From: Streptococcus sp. UBA6071
Lineage (GTDB): Bacteria > Bacillota > Bacilli > Lactobacillales > Streptococcaceae
Assembly (NCBI GenBank): GCA_002436115.1
Contig: DIXV01000117.1
Coordinates: forward strand, 2,652 to 7,729
Length of the DNA stretch: 5,078 nucleotides
Direction: 5' to 3'
How positions within the stretch are numbered: position 1 is the stretch's first letter; each line of letters begins with the position of its first letter. This document shows, piece after piece, positions 1 to 4,673 of the stretch. A program made the position numbers and the translations under genes. A model generated the notes under the pieces. That model was not told the DNA's origin and ran no database searches. It saw only the letters and a program-made list of their open reading frames with translations.

Positions 1-174
1 CTGCTAGGACTAACCCAGCAACAAATGGCTGATAAGCTAGATATTTCTTTACAGTCTTACAACAACAAAGAGACAAAGAAAACGCCTTTTAACGATAAAG
101 AGCGTCTAGCTATTAAGTCAATGGTTGCTAAACTTAAACCAGATATAACCATTGATGAACTATTTTACAGCTAG
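1..174 (+). CDS. Cro-like XRE-family repressor, 3' end only
   Basis: The frame is open from the first base and gives 57 residues before TAG at 172-174; the start lies left of the window. The visible part carries a helix-turn-helix of the XRE/Cro type: LTQQQMADKLDIS, followed by a recognition-helix-like SLQSYNNKE. It ends in PDITIDELFYS, a tail typical of small phage Cro-like proteins of streptococci and lactococci. Such proteins bind operators between divergent lysogenic and lytic promoters and commit the element to lytic transcription. It is the first gene of the rightward early cluster seen here, and the next gene starts 14 bases after its stop, so the two are probably cotranscribed. The integrase and CI-type repressor expected upstream are outside the window. 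The family call is firm; that it is Cro rather than another small XRE protein is inferred from position. Confidence 0.85.
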   Translation: MLGLTQQQMADKLDISLQSYNNKETKKTPFNDKERLAIKSMVAKLKPDITIDELFYS

Positions 175-188
175 AAAGGAGCTTTAAT

Positions 189-425
189 ATGACATACTTA
201 CCAGAAGAACGTGAGACAGTTATCAATTATGACGAATTGAGCGACTGCTGGACTTTTGAGACAAGCGTAAGAAGGCATATTACAAAAATAGAAAAACGCT
301 TAGATCTATATGAGATTATTTCAGAAGAACTAGATGAGCGTGGAAGGCGGATATATATTCATGTAAAAATGAAAATCGGAACAGTTAGCCCTTTTGCTAA
401 ACCTCCAAGGAAGAAATTATCTTGA
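189..425 (+). CDS. Small conserved phage protein of unknown function (78 aa)
   Basis: The ATG at 189 has a strong ribosome binding site, AAAGGAG at 175-181, seven bases upstream. The product is soluble and highly charged: an acidic first part (MTYLPEERETVINYDELSD), a middle with alternating charges (SVRRHITKIEKR, SEELDERGRR) and a basic end (PFAKPPRKKLS). No catalytic motif or membrane segment is visible. The opening looks like a small protein that often follows cro in streptococcal and lactococcal prophages; its role is unknown to me. The C-terminus may be shortened. In another frame, the sequence right after the stop reads LEIDFKVQESIKKAVLSN and then stops at 475-477, which looks coding, so a one-base indel near 395-420 could have cut off the natural tail. 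The gene itself is secure; the frameshift is only a suspicion. Confidence 0.8.
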   Translation: MTYLPEERETVINYDELSDCWTFETSVRRHITKIEKRLDLYEIISEELDERGRRIYIHVKMKIGTVSPFAKPPRKKLS

Positions 426-483
426 AATTGATTTTAAGGTACAGGAGAGTATCAAGAAAGCAGTTTTGAGCAACTAAAATACT

Positions 484-738
484 TTGTTAGGGTATTTATA
501 CCAAGACAAAGACAAGTATCAAAATAAACGCCAAGAAAAGCGTTACAGAGAAAAAACAAAAAGGCTTAGCAATAACCACACCGCACAGCCTTTCAACCAA
601 AAACTAAAACTTAACCAGCAGGCAAGCCGTAAGGGTTTTAGTAAGATTTCGATACCTAGATTATACCATGAATTAGGTATCTTGACCAGACGGAGGGCGC
701 TACCCCTTAAAAATGGAGTATATAACAGAATTACATAG
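484..738 (+). CDS. Doubtful ORF, basic 84-aa product
   Basis: This frame opens with TTG at 484 and has no convincing ribosome binding site (only a lone GAG 13 bases upstream). The predicted product is very basic and Gln/Lys/Arg-rich in its first half (KYQNKRQEKRYREKTKR), with a second half reading RKGFSKISIPRLYHELGILTRRRALPLKNG. No domain is recognised. In its favour, the charged first half resembles a real amphipathic segment. Against it, the second half coincides with a nested inverted repeat (630-709), which suggests that DNA or RNA structure rather than protein is being kept. It may be a remnant of a gene that lost its start, or no gene at all. The opposite-strand frame over the same bases is a hydrophobic shadow without a usable start signal. 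Confidence 0.25.
   Translation: MLGYLYQDKDKYQNKRQEKRYREKTKRLSNNHTAQPFNQKLKLNQQASRKGFSKISIPRLYHELGILTRRRALPLKNGVYNRIT
630..709 (+). other. Nested inverted-repeat structure, possible RNA element
   Basis: GATACCTA (651-658) and TAGGTATC (674-681) are perfect 8-base complements around a 15-base loop, in which ATT and AAT can add three more pairs. Outside them, TAAGGG (630-635) pairs with CCCTTA (704-709). An untranslated structured leader ahead of the gene at 769, a protein-binding site, or an antisense target would all fit. A purine-rich GGAGGG (692-697) lies inside the outer loop but has no start codon at a usable distance. No known RNA family is recognised, and no clear promoter is seen for it. 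Confidence 0.4.
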
Positions 739-768
739 AAAAATAAAATACAAACGAGGTAAAAAAAC

Positions 769-1050
769 ATGAAAAAAACATTATTAAGCTCTAAAAAATT
801 ATCTAACTTAGGTTCTGAGCTAACCGACATCATGAACATTTTAGAAATGAATAACATCGCTATGGATGCTGTAGGTTTAACATACAAAACAGATACAGAA
901 ACTTTTAATTTTATGGCTAAAGAATATATGTTGGTGGCTTATGAGCAGAACAAAAACATTTACAACAGATTAGAAGAAATTGCCTTATTGTTATTGAATA
1001 ATGACGACTCTAAAGAGCTTGAGGCTTTGGGTAATGAGTCAACAAAGTAA
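769..1050 (+). CDS. Unknown phage early protein (93 aa)
   Basis: The ATG at 769 has a good ribosome binding site, CGAGGT at 755-760, eight bases upstream. The product is predicted to be mostly helical and acidic, with a basic start (MKKTLLSSKK), a central stretch TETFNFMAKEYMLVAYEQNKNIYNRLEEIALLLL and an acidic tail. The hydrophobic LEEIALLLL is too short and too embedded in charged helix to be a membrane segment. No motif or family is recognised. It begins the compact block leading to the replication genes and lies 17 bases before the short leader ORF at 1068, so it is likely part of the same transcript. The good ribosome binding site and length support a real gene; the function is unknown. 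Confidence 0.75.
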   Translation: MKKTLLSSKKLSNLGSELTDIMNILEMNNIAMDAVGLTYKTDTETFNFMAKEYMLVAYEQNKNIYNRLEEIALLLLNNDDSKELEALGNESTK

Positions 1051-1067
1051 GAAAGCAGAGGTGATCC

Positions 1068-1112
1068 ATGACAGAGCTTGAAGTACTGAAAGGGGCTGAT
1101 AGGAATGTTTAG
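1068..1112 (+). CDS. Short overlapping leader ORF (14 aa)
   Basis: ATG at 1068 follows AGAGGTGAT (1057-1065) at a normal distance and opens a 14-codon frame, MTELEVLKGADRNV, ending in TAG at 1110-1112. It runs eight bases past the ATG (1105) of the next gene in another frame. Its last codons cover that gene's ribosome binding site, AAGGGG at 1090-1095. The arrangement suggests translational coupling: ribosomes ending on the leader would open or reload the downstream start. The peptide itself shows no motif. It could also be a chance frame, but the well-placed ribosome binding site makes some translation likely. Confidence 0.45.
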   Translation: MTELEVLKGADRNV

Positions 1113-1386
1113 CCTAAGCAAAGAGAGTGAAAAAAGCCTCAGAACAGCCATTCTAAAACTGATTGAGGGCTTTCTAAAATCATACACTAGGCCAAAGACT
1201 AAACAACTAGGACTAATGACACCTAAACAGATAGAAGAAGAATTAGACTTAGAGTATAGGACTTTGCAACGGTGGGAAAAAGCAGGTCTTAGACGATACC
1301 AACCTCCACTAGAGGACACTAGGAAAGTCTATTACAGGGCTAGTGATATTCTGATATTTTTGGGGGTTGAGAATGACAAAAACTAA
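1105..1386 (+). CDS. Small winged-helix (MerR/excisionase-like) DNA-binding protein
   Basis: ATG at 1105 lies nine bases after AAGGGG (1090-1095). The 93-residue product has an amphipathic, basic N-terminal helix (about residues 5-32). A helix-turn-helix follows at about 38-62, LMTPKQIEEELDLEYRTLQRWEKAGL, and then a wing-like segment, RRYQPPLEDTRKVYYRASDILIFLG (63-87). The order 'motif, RWEKAGL, wing, YYRASDIL' is that of the MerR/excisionase-like helix-turn-helix (HTH_17 type). Such proteins bind DNA and in phages serve as excisionases, accessory factors or regulators of the replication operon. Its place directly before the replisome organiser, whose start it overlaps by 14 bases, favours a regulator or a factor at the origin. 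Excisionase is possible but unproven, since those genes usually lie near the integrase. Confidence 0.75.
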   Translation: MFSLSKESEKSLRTAILKLIEGFLKSYTRPKTKQLGLMTPKQIEEELDLEYRTLQRWEKAGLRRYQPPLEDTRKVYYRASDILIFLGVENDKN

Positions 1387-2194
1387 AATATATTTTTGGT
1401 TAAAAATTGATAAGAAATTTTTTGACAATATTTTTATTAAACGGCTAAAAACAGTGCCTGGCGGATACACTATGACCGTTATTTATATCAGGCTAATGCT
1501 TGAAAGTCTTGATAGTGACTGCATTCTTTACTATGAGGGTTATTTTGATGGTTTGAAAGAAGAACTAGCCTTAAAACTAGATGTGTCTGAAGATGATATC
1601 GATATGACTATGGCATATTTTACAAAATGCGGTCTAATCCAGATTGATGAAGATAAAAATGCAGAATTACCACAAGCTAAAGCCTTGATTCAACAGGAAA
1701 CTAACCAAGCTGAGTATATGCGACGATATCGAAGAGAAAAGAAGTTAAAATCTAAAAAACCTACAATGTTATCAGAAAATCTTACAACGTTAACTAACTG
1801 TAAGACAGAGCTAGAGCTAGAGCTAAATAAAGATATAGAGCTACAGCTAAATCAAGAGCAGAAAAAAGCTGCTGTTGGAGCTGGTAAAAATCCTATTTTT
1901 GAAAAACTCAAAGAGGCTTTTGGAGAAATGGCTATATCAGGAACTATTGTACATGAGGTTGAGGACTTACTAAAAGACCATGGTCAAAATTTAGTATTAT
2001 ATGCACTTGATGAAACTATCTTGAATAACGGTAGATCAATCAGATATACACGCTCAATTCTTGAACGCTGGAAAGGGCAAGGACTGAATACTATTGAGCA
2101 GGTTAAACAAACGCAGACAGCCTATAAGACTAAACAAAAACCAAATCTACAAAAACAATCAGGAACCAACAATTTTCCAGAAGTCCCGTTTTAG
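1373..2194 (+). CDS. Phage replisome organiser, DnaD-like replication initiator
   Basis: I place the start at ATG 1373 (273 aa), six bases after GGGGG (1362-1366), rather than at the TTG two codons upstream; MTKTKIYFWLKIDKKFF matches how these proteins usually begin. Residues about 4-120 fit the N-terminal domain of phage replisome organisers, a winged-helix domain that binds the origin (KIYFWLKIDKKFFDN, then a segment ending NQAEYMRRYRREK). A charged, low-complexity linker with the repeated pattern ELELELNKDIELQLN fills about 120-172. Residues about 174-245 form a DnaD/DnaB_2-type C-terminal domain carrying the family signature Y-x3-IL-x2-W as YTRSILERW followed by KGQGLNTIEQV. By family knowledge it binds and opens the origin and recruits the helicase loader, encoded 15 bases downstream. 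The linker is encoded by DNA repeats that may be the origin itself. Confidence 0.9.
   Translation: MTKTKIYFWLKIDKKFFDNIFIKRLKTVPGGYTMTVIYIRLMLESLDSDCILYYEGYFDGLKEELALKLDVSEDDIDMTMAYFTKCGLIQIDEDKNAELPQAKALIQQETNQAEYMRRYRREKKLKSKKPTMLSENLTTLTNCKTELELELNKDIELQLNQEQKKAAVGAGKNPIFEKLKEAFGEMAISGTIVHEVEDLLKDHGQNLVLYALDETILNNGRSIRYTRSILERWKGQGLNTIEQVKQTQTAYKTKQKPNLQKQSGTNNFPEVPF
1780..1861 (+). repeat. Repeat cluster inside the initiator gene, candidate replication origin
   Basis: TCTTACA (1780-1786) and TGTAAGA (1799-1805) form a perfect inverted repeat flanking GTTAAC. They are followed by GAGCTA at 1808, 1814, 1820 and 1838, with CAGCTA at 1844. Two 20-base units, 1814-1833 and 1838-1857, match at 18 positions with a 24-base period, each reading GAGCTA, (G/C)AGCTA, then AAT(A/C)AAGA. 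Many phages keep their origin, with direct repeats bound by the initiator, inside the initiator gene, usually in the part coding for a flexible linker, as here. The repeats keep the reading frame (8 codons), so a purely protein-level explanation (Glu-Leu repeats) also works. Confidence 0.5.
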
Positions 2195-2209
2195 TAAAGG
2201 AGCGATAAT

Positions 2210-3052
2210 ATGCTGACACAAGCAGAATTTATATTAAGGACAAAGAAGCTAGATAAAATTTGTCCTACTCACAAAATCCATCTGATGCAGCTTGACAGAG
2301 TTGTCAATATAGCAGACGAGGATAAGCCACGCAAACCCTCTCCATTTTGTCCAGAATGCGCAAAAGAGAAGATAGAGAGGCAGGAGCAAGAGGAAGTCGC
2401 AAAGCATTTGAATGCTGGTATTTACCAAGAAACCTATAATGTTTTATTGCGAGATAGTACTATTCCAAATGAACTAAAAGAGGCAACCTTTGAGAATTTC
2501 AAAGCTGATACAGCAGAAGAAAAGCAGCTACAGACCTTTGCTAAGAATCAGGTACAAAAATATCTTAATGGCATGAAAGGTAATACGCTCATTACAGGCA
2601 CTACAGGCATTGGAAAAAGTCATCTAAGCATTGCCATGGCCAAAGCAATAAACGAAAGCTATAAAGCCAAAGAAGAGCCTAAGAGCGTGCTTTTTATCAA
2701 CCTAACAGAAATCATTAAGCAGATTAAAGAGGGTTGGAATTATGGCAAAGGTGCAACCCTGACAGAATTTGAAGCAGTTGGACGATTGAAAAGCGTTGAT
2801 TTTCTTATTCTGGATGATTTGGGGGCTAAAAATGCAACCATAAGCCCTAAAAGTGATTGGGAGCAAGATCTACTTTTTGATGTGTTGAACAATCGAGAGA
2901 ATACAATTATCAATACAAACCTAAGCGGTACAGAGCTAAAAACGGTATATAATGAGCGAAATTATAGCCGTATTCTAAAAGGTTTAGAGGATAATTCCTT
3001 TAAGTCGTTCAGCATTAAAGATAAGCGGTACAGTATTCACCATTATCAATAA
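2210..3052 (+). CDS. dnaC: DnaC-like helicase loader ATPase
   Basis: ATG 2210 follows AAAGGAG (2196-2202) by seven bases. The 280-aa product is an AAA+ ATPase of the DnaC/IstB type: Walker A GTTGIGKS (residues 130-137), Walker B DFLILDDLG (197-205), a sensor-1-like TIINTNLS (232-239), and NERNYSRIL (248-256), whose R250 or R254 would be the arginine finger. The N-terminal part has C18-x2-H21 and C47-x2-C50, a likely zinc-binding knuckle that would form the contact to helicase or organiser, followed by a charged helix (51-66). Family role: ATP-dependent loading of the host replicative helicase onto origin DNA opened by the organiser. Its position right after the DnaD-like gene is the classic pairing. 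An IstB transposition helper is unlikely because there is no transposase nearby. Confidence 0.92.
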   Translation: MLTQAEFILRTKKLDKICPTHKIHLMQLDRVVNIADEDKPRKPSPFCPECAKEKIERQEQEEVAKHLNAGIYQETYNVLLRDSTIPNELKEATFENFKADTAEEKQLQTFAKNQVQKYLNGMKGNTLITGTTGIGKSHLSIAMAKAINESYKAKEEPKSVLFINLTEIIKQIKEGWNYGKGATLTEFEAVGRLKSVDFLILDDLGAKNATISPKSDWEQDLLFDVLNNRENTIINTNLSGTELKTVYNERNYSRILKGLEDNSFKSFSIKDKRYSIHHYQ

Positions 3053-3125
3053 AGCCAGTTTATACGAGATATGGCACTAAGTGAACTATTAACGAAGCAG
3101 AACACTTAATTAAGAGAGGTAAAAT

Positions 3126-3296
3126 ATGGTATTTAACACTGAACAACTTAAAAATATGTTGGATAAAGGATTTGTATTATACTCAAAAAATGGTATAATT
3201 AAAAGAGCTAAGTTACCCGAGTTTGGGAGCTTAACTATCACAGTACAAGATGGTAAGCCAATCCTTGAGGAAACGAGGCGAAAAGAAAAAATTTAG
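3126..3296 (+). CDS. Small phage protein, DUF3954-like (56 aa)
   Basis: ATG 3126 has AGAGAGGT (3113-3120) five bases upstream and gives 56 residues: an N-terminal helix (FNTEQLKNMLDKGF), then likely beta strands (VLYSKNGIIKRAKLPEFGSLTITVQDGKPILEETR). The pattern 'NG-x-IKR.KLP..G..TI..QDGKP' resembles the small single-domain phage proteins called DUF3954, whose function is not known; this assignment is from memory of the pattern. The gene lies 73 bases after the helicase loader and is the last of the replication block, ending 16 bases before a strong terminator. A promoter-like sequence lies within it. Confidence 0.7.
   Translation: MVFNTEQLKNMLDKGFVLYSKNGIIKRAKLPEFGSLTITVQDGKPILEETRRKEKI
3172..3199 (+). 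promoter_or_regulatory. Promoter-like sequence inside the 56-aa gene
   Basis: TTGTAT (3172-3177), a 16-base spacer and TATAAT (3194-3199), with TG one base before the -10 (extended -10), make a good sigma-70/SigA match. A transcript would begin near 3206 and meet the terminator at 3313-3361, giving an RNA of about 155 nt, or read through into the 206-aa gene at 3394. In AT-rich coding DNA such matches can be accidental. Confidence 0.4.
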
Positions 3297-3312
3297 CTGA
3301 CTAGAAAAACTA

Positions 3313-3361
3313 GAGGCATGATATAAGAGTTTAATACTCTTTATCAGGTCTCTTTTCTTTT
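3313..3361 (+). terminator. Strong Rho-independent terminator after the replication block
   Basis: The arms are GAGGC (3313-3317) with GTCTC (3348-3352, one G-T pair), TGATA (3319-3323) with TATCA (3342-3346), and AAGAGT (3325-3330) with ACTCTT (3336-3341). They make 16 pairs with one A-G mismatch and one bulged T around the loop TTAAT, followed by TTTTCTTTT (3353-3361). It separates the replication genes from the 206-aa and ArpU-like genes, for which no strong promoter is visible between the hairpin and 3394. Partial read-through or antitermination would therefore be needed to express them from upstream. Confidence 0.85.
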
Positions 3362-3393
3362 AGTTATCACGATAAAAAGAAAGGTATTAAACC

Positions 3394-4014
3394 ATGACAC
3401 TACTACAAATTAAAGCACAAATCGACAACCTAGGAGCATACAAGCAGAAAAAGATTGAAGACTACGGAAAGATGGAAAAAGATTTATTTGATAAAATCCG
3501 TAACAAACTAATGTATCAATCAGAGGCTGATTTACGCCTAGAAAACTTTAAAAAAGAGGCAGAAACTCACTCTAATAATGAATACTCAAGTATTATTAGA
3601 AAAATAGAGGAGTTTGAAAAATCTGAATTAGAATCTATTAAGGCAGAGTATGAGACAGTAACGGCTGATGATGTAGCTGAATTAAATTTGTTAGCCTCTA
3701 TGAACGTTTCAGAAAAAGAGCTACTTGAGTACCTAGATAAATATAAGCGTAATCCGTTGGCAATTAAGAAACTACACGCTATTGGATCAGATAATGATAT
3801 CGCTCTACCTAGCTATACCTTCAAAGAGGATAGATTAGCAAGCATCTTACAGATTTTTAAACAGTATGCTAAAACTTACCATAATGCCCCAATTATTGAC
3901 AGTTACGGTTCAGCAAGTGATTTGGCTTTTACGTTGGTTTTGGCAGAAGATGAAACGACAACAATTTTAGAAGAGTACACCAACCATTTTGATACTGCTT
4001 TAGGGCTTTCATAG
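3394..4014 (+). CDS. Unknown 206-aa protein with N-terminal coiled coil
   Basis: ATG 3394 has GAAAGG (3379-3384) nine bases upstream. Residues about 1-88 are almost entirely charged helix with heptad-like spacing (IKAQIDNLGAYKQKKIEDYGKMEKDLFDKIRNK, then IIRKIEEFEKSELESIKAEYE), so a coiled coil is likely. Residues about 89-206 look globular and mixed (ADDVAELNLLASMNVSEKELLEYLDKYKRNPLAIKKLHAI, then a YHNAPIIDSYGSASDLAFTLV segment). There is no signal peptide, membrane segment or recognised catalytic motif. The protein is acidic. Its position between the replication genes and the late regulator is usual for accessory phage genes. The coiled coil plus small globular part would suit a dimeric scaffold or adaptor, but I do not recognise the family and propose no function. 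Confidence 0.8.
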   Translation: MTLLQIKAQIDNLGAYKQKKIEDYGKMEKDLFDKIRNKLMYQSEADLRLENFKKEAETHSNNEYSSIIRKIEEFEKSELESIKAEYETVTADDVAELNLLASMNVSEKELLEYLDKYKRNPLAIKKLHAIGSDNDIALPSYTFKEDRLASILQIFKQYAKTYHNAPIIDSYGSASDLAFTLVLAEDETTTILEEYTNHFDTALGLS

Positions 4015-4050
4015 AGTGAATAAGCTTATTGTATTTTAGGAGTGGACACA

Positions 4051-4425
4051 ATGAACACCGATGGCAGACAAGTAGCCAAACGGAAACTATTAGAGTTTTA
4101 CAAATGGTTGGCAGTTGCTGGAGGTTGCTATCGTGACTTGTCTTTTTCTACTGATTGGTTCGTCAGTTTGAAACGGTTTAACCCGTGGGACGGTTGGAAA
4201 GACTGGAGACAACATGCGCCAAATGAGGTTAAGGCGGTTGTAAATACCGTGAACAGCATGCCAAACGAACGACTAAGGGCAATTATTTGCCTTTGTTTCC
4301 TATATCCACGTGAACTTAAACCATCAGAGATTATGGAGTTGTTAGGATTGAAAAAGTCTCAGTATTATAGAGAGCGTGACAGGTCACTAATAGAGTTTTA
4401 TAGGTGCTATCTTAGAGCTAAATAA
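4051..4425 (+). CDS. ArpU/RinA-type late transcription regulator
   Basis: ATG 4051 is preferred: TTAGGAG (4037-4043) is then at normal spacing, whereas the in-frame GTG at 4042 overlaps that ribosome binding site. The 124-aa product has an aromatic-rich middle (DWFVSLKRFNPWDGWKDWRQH, residues 35-55). Its C-terminal helix-turn-helix (about 73-117) includes YPRELKPSEIMELLGLKKSQYYRERDRSLIEFY. That block, 'helix, LLGLxxSQYYRERxxxLxxFY', is characteristic of ArpU-family phage regulators, which look like sigma-70 region 4 and activate the late (packaging and structural) operon. Its partner site would lie downstream, where direct repeats (4552-4595) precede a promoter (4639-4667). A 12-base palindrome AATAAGCTTATT (4019-4030) sits just before its ribosome binding site. 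The usual next genes, HNH nuclease and terminase, are not intact in this window. Confidence 0.82.
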   Translation: MNTDGRQVAKRKLLEFYKWLAVAGGCYRDLSFSTDWFVSLKRFNPWDGWKDWRQHAPNEVKAVVNTVNSMPNERLRAIICLCFLYPRELKPSEIMELLGLKKSQYYRERDRSLIEFYRCYLRAK

Positions 4426-4448
4426 AGGCACGTTTCAGCGTGCTTTTT
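4424..4448 (+). terminator. Rho-independent terminator after the ArpU-like gene
   Basis: GCACG (4428-4432) pairs with CGTGC (4439-4443) around TTTCAG, followed by TTTTT. AAAG just outside can pair with the start of the T run. The stop codon of the regulator overlaps the base of the hairpin, a compact gene-end arrangement. Confidence 0.85.
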
Positions 4449-4457
4449 GCTTTGTCT

Positions 4458-4534
4458 GGCAAGTATAACAACCCTGTACCTAGCCCTAATCTTGCCGTTG
4501 TTAGCAAGTTCAACTGAGGGATCCCCTATCTTGC
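4458..4534. repeat. Competing inverted repeats downstream of the late regulator
   Basis: Two short motifs recur in both orientations: GGCAAG (4458-4463), CTTGCC (4491-4496), GCAAG (4504-4508) and CTTGC (4530-4534); TAACAAC (4466-4472) and GTTGTTA (4497-4503). Several mutually exclusive pairings are possible, for example CTTGC/GCAAG across an 8-base loop, or TAACAAC/GTTGTTA inside GCAAG/CTTGC. A GGGATCCC palindrome (4518-4525) lies within. There is no gene here. It follows a terminator, so a DNA-level role (terminase, integrase or regulator binding) is at least as likely as an RNA one. Confidence 0.45.
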
Positions 4535-4551
4535 TTTGTATGGTTAACATA

Positions 4552-4595
4552 CATAAGATTATCATAAGGTTGCCATAAGGTTGCCATACCCTTAC
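4552..4595. repeat. Four tandem 11-bp direct repeats
   Basis: CATAAGATTAT (4552), CATAAGGTTGC (4563), CATAAGGTTGC (4574) and CATACCCTTAC (4585) follow one another without gaps. The middle two are identical and all share CATA. An 11-bp period is about one turn of B-DNA, so a protein binding each unit would sit on one face. The array ends 43 bases before the -35 of the promoter at 4639, suiting an activator such as the ArpU-like protein. Terminase-binding (cos/pac) repeats or integrase arm sites are alternatives. Confidence 0.6.
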
Positions 4596-4610
4596 CGACG
4601 AGCGCTTTTG

Positions 4611-4634
4611 AAGGAGTTCACTTGCTTTCTCCTT
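4611..4634. repeat. Inverted repeat just before the late promoter
   Basis: AAGGAG (4611-4616) and CTCCTT (4629-4634) are perfect complements around a 12-base spacer. The right arm ends four bases before the -35 element at 4639. A 6-bp palindrome AGCGCT (4601-4606) precedes it. It could be an operator for a dimeric regulator; too short to say more. Confidence 0.35.
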
Positions 4635-4638
4635 TACC

Positions 4639-4667
4639 TTGAAAAATAAAGATAATTGATGTATACT
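4639..4667 (+). promoter_or_regulatory. Near-consensus promoter, candidate late promoter
   Basis: TTGAAA (4639-4644), exactly 17 bases, then TATACT (4662-4667): a strong SigA-type match in non-coding DNA, with an expected start near 4674. It faces the structured segment at 4674-4856 and the truncated gene start at 4891. It lies downstream of the tandem repeats and the inverted repeat, consistent with regulated late transcription. Confidence 0.7.
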
Positions 4668-4673
4668 TTAAAT

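Noticed and set aside
428..450. Possible promoter (TTGATT, 16 bases, TATCAA)
   Set aside because: Poor -10 match and no nearby gene with a good start; likely chance in AT-rich DNA.
713..772. 19-codon ORF (MEYITELHRKIKYKRGKKT) overlapping the 769 start as ATGA
   Set aside because: The overlap is suggestive of coupling, but the nearest purine-rich box (692-697) is about 16 bases away, too far, and the sequence is plain AT-rich leader.
543..887. Minus-strand 114-codon ORF, hydrophobic product
   Set aside because: It lies opposite the AT-rich leader and the 769 gene, has no ribosome binding site, and its hydrophobic Phe/Leu/Val content is what the complement of Lys/Asn-rich coding DNA gives.
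960..1319. Minus-strand 119-codon ORF
   Set aside because: It lies across two well-supported + strand genes, has no start signal, and its Ser/Leu/Phe-rich product is a shadow.
3071..3109. 12-codon ORF (MALSELLTKQNT) between the helicase loader and the 56-aa gene
   Set aside because: No adequate ribosome binding site and no motif; probably spacer.
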